64,000 nucleotides of DNA from Cardiocondyla obscurior (lineage: Eukaryota; Arthropoda; Insecta; Hymenoptera; Formicidae). The translations under genes and the position numbers were made by a program. How positions within the stretch are numbered: the stretch's first letter is position 1; the number at the start of each line of letters is the position of its first letter. Below are positions 51,101 through 61,380 of this stretch, piece after piece. Location: positions 665,501-729,500 of the forward strand of contig NC_091866.1 of the NCBI RefSeq assembly GCF_019399895.1, given 5' to 3'. The notes under the pieces were generated by a model, which did no database searches, was not told where the DNA came from, and saw nothing but the letters and a program-made list of their open reading frames with translations.

Positions 51101-53102
51101 TTACATTAGATACAGTAACGCGAACTAAAAGGCAAATTTAAATTTCGCGTGTAAAGTTAGGAATAGAAATAAATGAACTAGAATAAATGAATTATGCAAA
51201 GTAATTATTATATATTAATAAATACCATTACGGAGACAAAAATATTTTTTATCTAAATAGTTTTTAATTTAATTTAAAGAAACAGGTTTATTTTCGATAT
51301 TTACAAGTAGCGAGTTCTTTCGTTAACCAATGTCGCCTAATCAAAAGTCGCAGATCGTAAAATAATTCGTTACACGCAACTAATTAGACGACATTGCTTT
51401 CTACAATCAGAATGTAATGCTTAGATTTAGATGTTAATTTCAACGGTAGTAATAGACTGGATTAATGCGGAAGCGGTGCACGTACGCGATGCCGCCGCGC
51501 ACAAGCAGCGGAAGCGGGAGACTGCAATTAGTTCGGCGAGCTCCACTACTATCGAATCCGCCTGCCTGCGGCCAGCGACGTAATTGCAAAAGTTACGCAT
51601 GTCATAATTTAATTGATACCGGCCGCGTATTCACCTTGATTCCGCAATTGGGGATTATAAGATCTATACCTACGTAAGCAAAATCGCTTGGCTTCCTCTC
51701 TCTCGGAAAAAAACGTCTCGTAAAATTTAATTCTAATGACGTTTTCGCGATAAGCTTCAATTAATTGGCAATATATAGTTTGTGCAAAATATTGTAAAAC
51801 AAAATTTAGAAGAAATAATGTTCCTAGTTTTTAAAATAATAACTAAATTTTTTTTTTTTTAATTAAAATAAATATATATTGTTTTCTTAGTTTTCTAATA
51901 GTTTGTGAACATTTTTATTTAATAAGCTTTATAAAATATTCCATTTTAACACGATTCTCTTTGTACAATTAATGAAGAAGCTTATATTTTTAACGTTCTT
52001 CTAAGTTTTCGTGTTAATTCTAATTTAAAGTTTCTCTATCGTTCTTAATAGAAATAAATGGAAATGGAAAATTTTTAGCTTCTTTAAAAATTCTTCGCCA
52101 CAAATGATAAAAGTTGCGATCAATATAAGTTAATTTTATGAATATACCGCGTAATTGAAACAACCAGGCGATTTATTTTATACGTCGGGTGTGCGCGTAT
52201 AATTTTGTTGGAAATACGCGGAACCACCTGGGTTTCAATATTATTTACTTAAATGCGAAGAAAGATGTTTGGATTTCTCAGAGCAGAAAGATTTTCCCAT
52301 CCTGAAGATTCCTCTCGATTCGATCGCGCAGAAGGGAAAAGAAGGAGGAGAAAGCGGACATGGACTAACATGCTGCGCAGCATGAAAACCGCGGGGCTGT
52401 AACCGAGTCTGCAAGATTACGGTTTGAGTGACACAAGATGGTGTTTACGTTTGTGGCTGAGAGTCTTAAAAAAGGGATTCGAAACGTTGCATTAAACCGG
52501 CGGGATTCGCGCTTGAAGCGAACGGGTCGCGCACGTTGGATTAAATATAGTATAAGAACATACCGCGAAATTTATTACGAGAAGTGTCTTTCGTCGCGCA
52601 ATCACGCTGCTACTAAAAAATGAGATAAGAGATATAATACCGGAAGAACTGAAAACTACCGGAATAAAATCATCACTTTAGAATTTATCTTTTGAATCAG
52701 TTATTAGAATTCTGTATATACTTGAGGTAATTTTTAAAACATTGGCTTTGAAAGGTGCCAAAGTGTTTCCTCAAGACACTGATCTTTATTCAAGCCACAG
52801 AATGCGGTGGTCTTTTCGTAAAGACACACATTTTTCCGTGTACTTGCGAGAACAATACCTCTGGCTACCCGTTGCTTTCCGGATTCCTAATTGCTCAATC
52901 CTTGAGCACAAACGTAACATAATATACACTTGGACAATATTTAATTATAAGACACGAAATAATCTAAGTTGAAATAAATAAAATGCCACAATGTATTTTC
53001 GATGGCTAATCTAACCTACAGATTCGTGAAACGTTAATATGTACATTATATTCGACAGAATATTTTATGCATAAATTCCTTTGTACGTGTAGGCCTGCGT
53101 AC

Positions 53103-53110
53103 GATAAATA
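53103..53110 (+). promoter_or_regulatory. weak TATA-like motif of putative promoter B
   Basis: GATAAATA lies 31 nt upstream of CGGTCG at 53134, mirroring the TATAAA/CGGTCG pair of cassette A. The motif is not canonical, and support comes mainly from its position relative to the downstream exon-like blocks. Confidence 0.2.
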
Positions 53111-53133
53111 CGGTAACAAATATCGGGCGCGCT

Positions 53134-53242
53134 CGGTCGCGTGAACTCGGTACGTAGCCACGTCCGCTACCTCACCGGTCGAGCCATTCGATCTCTACAG
53201 TTATATGTGGCGGAGCTCTCGCTCTTCGCGACTGGAAAATAA
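53134..53242 (+). other. putative first (non-coding) exon of cassette B
   Basis: A GC-rich block of about 109 nt between the weak TATA-like motif and a change to AT-rich DNA. Candidate donors are GTTTAA at 53243 and GTATTA at 53249; neither is strong, so the 3' end is uncertain. Placement follows the parallel with cassette A, whose first exon would be about 125 nt. No long open frame is present. An intron of about 220 nt would join it to the acceptor at 53468. Confidence 0.22.
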
Positions 53243-53468
53243 GTTTAAGTATTAAAACTATTAATTTTATCGTAAATTAGCTTCTCGATCTCTATCTTTA
53301 CCGCATTGAATATGTACAACGAGAATATTTCGCATAAAACCCGCGCAATAACCTCTCACGTTACCTCGATACTCTTTTTGTACAGTATTTCCTCGCATAA
53401 GAACGGTCTTGTCGCGACGATTGAACTTTCCAGGACAGTATTTAATCGCGATTCCTTTTCTGTTTCAG

Positions 53469-53772
53469 ATTGAATGTCCGGAAAACAGTCAAAGCATCCC
53501 CGTCGTCGAAATCAGTGGAAGGAGGAATCGCAGCCGATTTGTCAGGCTTGACACGAGCACAAAAAGTTTATCGCGTAAGTTTTGTGAATCGGAGTGCCAC
53601 AGAACGCGAAAGATTTCAGTATGTAATTAGCTCACGCGCGACGAGTTTTCTACTCGCTTATTACCCGCTTATTACCCGGAGTTTTCGTAAGTGACGTGTG
53701 CCCGGAGGAGGTTTTGCTTAACATCCTGGACAACTTAAAAGGACCATCCTGCCTCACGGGAGCAATACCGAA
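53469..53772 (+). other. putative internal exon of cassette B (304 nt), resembling exon 19055-19367
   Basis: The acceptor is CTGTTTCAG|ATTGAATG and the donor is CCGAA|GTAAGT at 53773, an excellent GT site. The block is GC-richer than its flanks. It holds short open frames (53409-53630 and 53470-53694 overlap it) but none continues to the donor. An 11-bp unit, CGCTTATTACC, is tandemly doubled at 53655-53676. Its start and end match the cassette A exon in motif order and length. It could be an alternative 5' leader exon of the same gene, with transcription to the right, or an exon of a related non-coding RNA. Function not recognised. Confidence 0.42.
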
Positions 53773-53949
53773 GTAAGTAATCATTACTTTTTACTTAAAA
53801 AACTAATGTTCTACGTATGGAGTCACATGATTTTGTTATAATGCATGCTAGGTTATTGATAAAAAGTGACGAACATTAAAATTAATTAAATAATAAAAAA
53901 ATAAAAATTAACGGAGCAATAAAAATTAATTTGATTTTTATTCTTACAG

Positions 53950-54090
53950 CTTTGTAGCAAGCGAAGCAAGAGATCCAATTAGGAACATAGGAAAAAAAAG
54001 CAACAATCGGAGCAAAAATATTGTCGAATTTCTAAATTTCCTTTTCGAATAGGAGAAAACACGAAATGAGAGCCAAGCGAGAATTAATTA
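53950..54090 (+). other. putative third exon of cassette B (3' end uncertain)
   Basis: The acceptor TTCTTACAG ends at 53949, giving a 177-nt intron after the donor at 53773. The following sequence is purine-rich. The next plausible donor is TTA|GTATGG at 54091, which is weak; the exon could run further or end in a polyadenylation site I cannot place. Its counterpart in cassette A is only 34 nt, so the match does not extend clearly into this exon. Confidence 0.22.
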
Positions 54091-55037
54091 GTATGGAAAA
54101 GCAAACAACGAATTCCATTTAATTTAACACGGTTTTATTCTTTTTTTTTTTAAATAGAATACAATCAGATTTTAACTACGGATGATGTCAAGCATTTAAA
54201 ATTATGCACGTTTAATTTTATTATACGTATATTGCTTAATTAGAGAACTGTTCAGAGTTAAAAAATATTTAAACCGTTTTAAAAAAATTAATTATTCCAT
54301 TACCTTAAATTATTAATAATAACTATTTGAAAAGAAAAATTTAAACATCTCGAGAAGAATTCGAAATCGGTAAAAAGACTAATCGAACTTAATTAAAATT
54401 AATTTTTATTGAAATTAAGTATAAAAAAAAAAAAATAAATGATTAAAATATTATATAGTTGAAATATAAATCAATGGGAGCTCATAATATGTACAGGGGA
54501 AATTCGATGCTTAGCATTCGCCGCTTCCACCCTGGTAGCATTAAAATCTAATTCAACTCGGCCGGCGCATTCATTATATTTTCGTTTCACCTTTCAGTAT
54601 GATTTAAATTATATTTCCGCGACGTCATAATTTATGTGCAACGCAATCCTCTTCGTGGATTTTTGCGAAGCCGCCTTTTTATTACGTCGCTCGTACGAAT
54701 GAATGGTAATCCAGGTGCGTGCGGCGAGAGTTTCTCTCGCAAGTCTCGCAAGTCTCGTAGCGCTATTTCCTAGTCAAGGTTCTAATGAAAAAGAAATCGG
54801 TTTTGAAGAAGGATTTCACGTATCGCAATGCGATTTTTGCGGATGATGAGTGTCCGATACGTTTCACGTCGATTTACGCATCGTGACTCACGTATCTTTG
54901 ACTTATTGAACCCGATACGACGCGGGCGCAATTTTTCAGGCGAATACGGCGGGTTGTATGCTGCTTTCCGCCCTTGTAATTTCCATCATAAATTCTGGTG
55001 CCGATTTTTCGGTTCGAGACCCGCCCGATTTTCGCGA

Positions 55038-55076
55038 CTCTCTCTCTCTCTCTCTCTCCCTCTCTTTTCCTCTCAC
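55038..55076. repeat. (CT)n tract
   Basis: About ten pure CT units (55038-55058) then C/T-rich sequence, giving SLSLSL in a plus frame. Confidence 0.85.
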
Positions 55077-57784
55077 CCTTTTCTCCTCCGCGCGCTGCTG
55101 CGCGGAAAATCGCAGAAGTCTTACGATTTAGCACTCGCGCGTCATTCGCCGCGCTATTTGTCGCCGTGATTTATTAATCGGCCCGACGAATCAATATTTC
55201 ACAAACCGCTCGTTTTTCAAAATCTCGCGTGTACTTTACCTGCACACTCAAGCGTACGCTTGGCGCGGGGATATTTTCATAACCCTTTCCCGGCGGGACT
55301 TTTCTTAAAAAGTCAGAATCAGGTGAGAGCCGGTATTGATATGATCGAGCCGTACTTTTCGCACATACGAACTTTCTCTGCAGTATGTACTAAAGCTTGT
55401 ATATTAAATTTACATACTGAAAGGTATTTATTCCGTCACGTCCTACATTGTCACTTCTATATAAATGTAATAAACAGTGTACATTATGATACACGCGTTA
55501 CTTTCTTCATCTCTTTAATATTACCTTTCGGAAAAAAAATATATAAAAACATTACAAAATGCGCATAAAAATGCATAAAACGTGGAAATGCAATCACGCG
55601 TGAAATATCAAAACCCCAAAGCAGCAAAATGAAAGAGATATGAAAAAAAAAAAAAAGGATGTAGAAGTTCCACGATCCAATATTGCGCGAATTTATAAAT
55701 ATTCCGTCATCGGGCAAAATTATTCATATAATAATCGATGATAAACGCAAAGGGAGATATAAAAGCATTTCAATCAGGCAAGCAATTTTTTTCCCGGGCG
55801 ACCGTAAATCGCGCCATTAAAATTTCGCCGGGCGGTCGCGCTGAAAGTCTCGTGAAAAAAAATATGCATAAACCGCGTTACTGGAGCAACAATGCCGGCG
55901 AGCACATGCGTGAAAATGTAAAAGCGCGCTTTTGTAACCCAAAGCGATACGAGCCAATATACACCGTGTTGTATATTCGACACTCGGCGGGGCTTAACGC
56001 ATCAGCCGGCACCGCCAAAACGACACGAAATATTAAACGGCCGACTTGCGCCCGCGCCCGCCGAGTAAAACGTACTAACGACGCGTAAAAATCCGGACGA
56101 TGAATAACAATACCGTCAGGAATATGCAGCGGCGAGGCAGCTTACCCGTGAAAACGTGAAATGGACTTAACGCCCGACGTGGAAATAAAAAAAATAAAAA
56201 AAAATATCCGGCGATCCTTGCCGACCGTCCGCGCAGCGTGTCGCGCCGCCAAGTAATGGAATGTCACGTGTCGGTATAATGACACTTTTATATATTTTCT
56301 CGCGCCAATTAATCATACCGGGGATCGTGAGCCCGCGAGGGGCCTGCCTGCATTGTCTATCAGACAAATGCAGCGTATAAATGACGGAAATGTCGATACT
56401 CGTGCGCGAGCAAACGCGGAAGAGGAAAGGAGAGAGAAGGCCGTTTCGTTGAATCAACAAAATAATTCGATACATCGTGCGTGCAGATCGTAAATCGTAC
56501 CCCTCCGCGTGACGTCATTGACAGCTACATCCCCGCTCGCTAACCGATATTTCATGTACCGCGATTCTGACACGCGGAGATCTCATCACGCTGGTACATG
56601 CCCCGGCGCCACGTTCATTCGCAAGAAAACGGATCCGCGGGGGATGATGAGCTAGACAGAAAGTCTTTCTTTTGCTTCCTTAGATATTAGACATTTAAAC
56701 GACTAAAATATGTATTACTTTAATCATACTTCTCCTTATTCAGAAATATCATGCATTATATTTTTTCATTAAATTCTGAACTTCAAAATAATATATTTTT
56801 ATTTTATCTTAAAAATATTCAAAATTTAAATTAATTTTGTCTTGCGTTAATAAAAAAAAAAAAGGGAAATCAGACAATTCTATTATTTGAATATATTTAG
56901 ATATTTAAGTCTCAGAATTATTATTGTATCTTGCAATAGTTTAGTTTCTACTGCGTTTTGACTTGCCACGCAATTCATCGCGTTTTACCCATCTCGTATA
57001 AGGTCGACTCGTTCCACTTCGGCTGCGTTTCCTCGACGTCGGAGCGATACTCGTTTCATTCTACTGCGTCTCGTTCGTTTCTTACGCTCTCGTTATTTGT
57101 GATGCAAAAAAATTTTTTTTTTTGTTTAATCCTTTGCTTTCACGGTTTTCGCGTCACAACAATACTACGTTTAGGAAAATACATATGTAAACGTCCTTAA
57201 TTAATCTATGTAATGCAAATCGTCCTTAATTCAACAGCTGTGAAAACCTCCGTCACCACACCCGCATATTTATTCTAGAAGCGTTGTCCTCGCCATTCTA
57301 CAAACAGCTCAATAGTTTTTATTTTCGCCGCAAATTTGCACTTCGTTTCTCTGATCCGGCATGAATTTTCGCGGTAGAGTTACCGTACGTTGTGGCGATT
57401 GTCGATAATTGATCGGTTTCTTTCTCCACCGTGTATTTCCAAAGCTAGTTCATAAAAATCATGTTTCCGTGCTCCACAAAAGTTTCACGTACGAAACGGA
57501 ATATCGCCATTGGCGAGAAAGAAAAACATTTAAGCGCATCAAACGGTGCGGATACGTCGGGACTGGAAGCGTACAGAAAACCCGTATCTTGCTTGTGTGC
57601 GTTACCGACTCGTTATCCGATTTTCATCGGCAGTCGCGTGCAATAATTTCGAGTAATACCTGCGACATCGCGCGAATATATTCTCGACGTATCGCCAAGA
57701 GCGCGCCGCGTAGAAGCGTCTGGCATTAAAATTTTAATGAGCAACGGCCGCTTTCTTTTTCTCTTTCCTTCTCCCTTGCTTCGC

Positions 57785-57814
57785 CTCTCTCTCTCTTTCT
57801 CTCTTTTTTTTTTT
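57785..57814. repeat. (CT)n then poly-T tract
   Basis: Pyrimidine-only run of CT units followed by about eleven T. Confidence 0.8.
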
Positions 57815-58440
57815 CTGAGTACGGTATTCTTTTCGAGATGATTTTATACCGGCGATAAATTCTCGTTTCAGTACCTCTGATAAATCGCACGCACCCGCGC
57901 AAGAATGTTTTTCATATTCCACCGCGTGCGATCTCGATAATGGAGTTACACAACGGGATACATGGTCAGCATACACGCGCGCGATACGCTGGCATGGTAT
58001 ACCCCCGAACGGTCTGCGGATTGCGTGCGTGAAATTTCACCACGAAAGACCGGCGGGAACCCTTTCAAGTCGTCGAAAGGTGAATCCACGTTGCGCTTGG
58101 CGACTTGAAATTCTCGCTTCGTCAATTCCGAGTCCTTTTCTGCCCAGCCGCTCCGTAGCGGTCGGATACCGTCGCTCGGGCTATGGAATTCTTAACGCAG
58201 CGTGTCAATTTTTCACAAAAGGTGGAATAGAATACGTTTGCCAAGTTTGGACCAATATATCTCGGGACGTTACCGTACATACGTAGTCTTCGATACACAC
58301 ATACCGCGCGGGAGCCTAAGAAAGTTTTGAGATATTCGAAAAATTTTCTACGCCACCCTTGACACGGTGATCTTTTAAAAAGTGAAACTTTTTTTTTTTT
58401 CGAAAATGCAGGTAAATTTAATAAGTACGTGCGGTATTTC

Positions 58441-58460
58441 TTTCTCTCTCTCTCACTCTC
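58441..58460. repeat. short (TC)n tract
   Basis: TC units with one CA interruption. Confidence 0.75.
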
Positions 58461-59062
58461 TGCAAAGAAATTATAAACAATTTGAAACAGTTTATCAGAT
58501 TTTTTTTTTCTGCGTCTTCAAGTACATTTGCAAGAAAATTAGCGTCTATTTAATATCACGAGGAAACGAGTAAATAACTCGTACTTGCAGAACGCTGATA
58601 AACAAGACAGACATAGGTACACGAAGATCCGAGTGTTTCATATTTCAATACGTATTCTTGCAAAGAAATGTACAAACAAAGCAGTAAGATCCATCTAATA
58701 AAGCTGAGGGATAATAGTTTTGTTCAATTACTACTCTGATACTTAATGATTTTCTCATTGTCTCATTTAATGCTTGAAAAGTTTTCAATAATGGGACAGT
58801 TTAACAATTTTCTTTTAAATATTAAATAAAAAAAAGTAATACATTAGTTATTTAATTTTTCAAATAATTAATAATTAAATATTAATTTATTTAGAGAAAG
58901 GCAACTACAGAAGGTAACCATAATTGTCAAATTTATTATTTTAATATTAATGAGATTATCAATGTAATTAATTAAAAAAATAATATGAAATAAATACATT
59001 CTTTTATCTCTACGTGTAATTAATCGTTGGATTTACTCGCACAGTCAGCAATGACATATTAG

Positions 59063-59392
59063 ATGACTAAAGGAATTGACGTTGTAACAACAGACATCGC
59101 TAACATTTCGATGAGAACGTTTCACGCAGAACAAAACAAACAATGCATATATTATACGCAATGCGGCTTGATAACTGTTATTCCAATTTGTACATGCATA
59201 CATATACAGAAGGGACCATGTTCCATTTCAAATAAGGCAATCGAGTACGTCGCAAAACAAGCAAGATTTGATAAACTTGTTTCACGAAAAGCAAATTGTC
59301 TTCAAGACAGACGTACACGTATGTCCTCAAAACATATTTTATCACACAAAAGAAATAATAGAAAAATCATTAGAAGTAGAAAATATCATTAA
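59063..59392 (+). CDS. unrecognised 109-residue cysteine-containing ORF, doubtful
   Basis: An ATG-started frame of 109 codons ending with TAA, located in AT-rich DNA where stops are frequent, so it is less easily explained by base composition than the GC-rich frames. Six cysteines are scattered, four of them in the central stretch around CIYYTQCGLITVIPICTC. The C-terminal third is basic (RRTRMSSKH...). No signal peptide, known fold or transposon motif is recognised. No splice or promoter signals nearby support it. Could be a small orphan gene, an old insertion remnant, or chance. Confidence 0.1.
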   Translation: MTKGIDVVTTDIANISMRTFHAEQNKQCIYYTQCGLITVIPICTCIHIQKGPCSISNKAIEYVAKQARFDKLVSRKANCLQDRRTRMSSKHILSHKRNNRKIIRSRKYH

Positions 59393-61355
59393 AAGTTTTG
59401 AAAGTTAATTAAAAAATTCTTTCTTTCACATTCTTTTTCTTGTATAGTTCGTAAAATATTCGATTGCTTCAGTGCAATATTCTACATCAATTTACTATAA
59501 AAATTTTAGCAAAAAATACACGAGAGAAATGTACTTAAAAATATGTTATCTCAAATTTAATTTCTTTGTTTTGCTTTTACAAAAATATAAAATCTTAATT
59601 AAAAAGTGAAATTCATAAAATAATATTTTTTATGCGAATCCTTTGTTGACTCCGTTTAACGTAGAAATATGTATATGACTGAGATTGCGGAATTTATTTT
59701 GAATTTTATAATTTATGATTTTTATCTTTTTTTTTTTTCAAAGCTACATAATCGATATTTACTTTTGCATATTTACGAACTGTAATAATTCAGAGTCTAT
59801 CTTTGAATCCGGCACAAGTGGAAGCGTTGTTTAAAGTAGCGTAACGTTTAACTGAACGCGTAACGTTGCAAATTGCCTAAAAACTAATAAGCGCGAAAAT
59901 ACTGTCCGTATGCGAAAATAGTTTCAGCGTAAATCGGTAATGTTATTGCGGACGTACGTGCATGCCACATGTTGGAAATGCAGTCTATAATTCTCAGGCA
60001 GGCGAGAAGAGCGCTATAAAATATAAGGTATTCCGGAACACCGCGTGTTTCGTGAAATTTTCAACGACACGTCCGCGAGTTGTCATCGCCGATTAGCAAA
60101 TCTTTAGTATCCGCGTTAGAATTTAGGATCTATCTAATGCTTGGCTGATTTAAAAATCCGAGTAACGTTAATGTTTTTTATTCAAATAAGTGGCGTAATT
60201 AAAACTTTCCGAGTGTGTTAACAAACTGGAGGCATAGGATGTAAATGTTTATGCTACACGTGAAGGGTGCGCTCGTTTGCATACTAGTTGATAAATTGCA
60301 ATTTGACGTAATAATCCGGGATAATATTGCGCAATTATGCAAAAACGTGCGTCACCGATGATAGCTGTAAATTATGTATGAAAATTAGAGCAATAATTAC
60401 TCTAGCAGATTTTAACGTTTATTTCCAATAGGTGTTATCCCATTAAAAAAATATATATATACATATATACAAATTTATAAAGAATTCCATCCGACGCAGT
60501 CGATAAATAATAACGGAAAATTGCGAGAAATTAATGTTGCTCCATGGTTATTTTGTTGCCAATTAATAAAGAATTCACGATAGCGGTGAGCAAAACTGTT
60601 TTTATTTCATTCTCTGTATACTTGAGTTTAACATTATACTGGAAAACATTGGGTTTTTTCGAGTGCGAACTAGATATTCCTTAAAATAATGAGTTGATTC
60701 TAATTAATAAATTATTTTTGCAAAAGTCAGCGTGATAAATATTACCGCGGCATCTATACTGTACACTATTAATAAATTAAATGCATATATCGTCAATACG
60801 ATAGGTATTTACGTGTAAAAAATATAAATTTGTTAAAACTTTTTTATATGTATATATTAAAATTACAAGTTTAATGTTTACTATTATAATTATCTTTATG
60901 ATTATACGACAGAAAAACTTTTGAATATCGAGACCGAGAGCGATGTAAAATGCTTTTTTTGCACTTTTCAATCAGGCTGCAGGACATACAAGCGTGTGGT
61001 AGAAACAGTGTGAAAAGTTTCATCCTATTCAAATTCCTCGCCTATATTGAAATTCACGTTTTCCGGTATACAAATATCTAAAACTTTGTTGTTCGCCGCT
61101 GAATTAAAAAAAAAAAAAAAAAAGAAGAAAACTAATGTTTTGCAGATAAATTCAACATACATCCTTTTTTTCATTTTACTTATTCAACTGCGTGACATTA
61201 AAAATTTCGATAATAACATTATCATATAACGCATTCGCGATAAATATTACAATTTCCATTAACCATATAATCAAACAGTAAAACATTTTGCCGAGGCAAA
61301 AGAATTGCGTTTGGAAAGCGATCAATTGTAGATAAAGGTCGCCTGGCGCGAGGAT

Positions 61356-61380
61356 AAAAAAAAAAAAAAAAAAAAAAAAA
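61356..61380. repeat. poly(A) run of 25
   Basis: Twenty-five consecutive A followed by GAGAGATA. No retrotransposon body or target duplication is recognisable upstream, so a simple homopolymer is the safer call than a retroposon tail. Confidence 0.85.

Larger units (their letters stand above)
45441..53090. other. gene-free apart from the foldback MITE
   Basis: GC-rich blocks at about 46980-48010 and 49440-49810, a mixed block at 50200-50700, otherwise AT-rich. The 173-codon minus frame at 47407-47928 begins at GTG and contains no ATG. 52762-52908 carries three small hairpins. This lies just upstream of promoter B. Confidence 0.5.

Noticed and set aside
52369..52384. 16-bp perfect palindrome CATGCTGCGCAGCATG
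   Set aside because: About one such palindrome is expected by chance in 64 kb.
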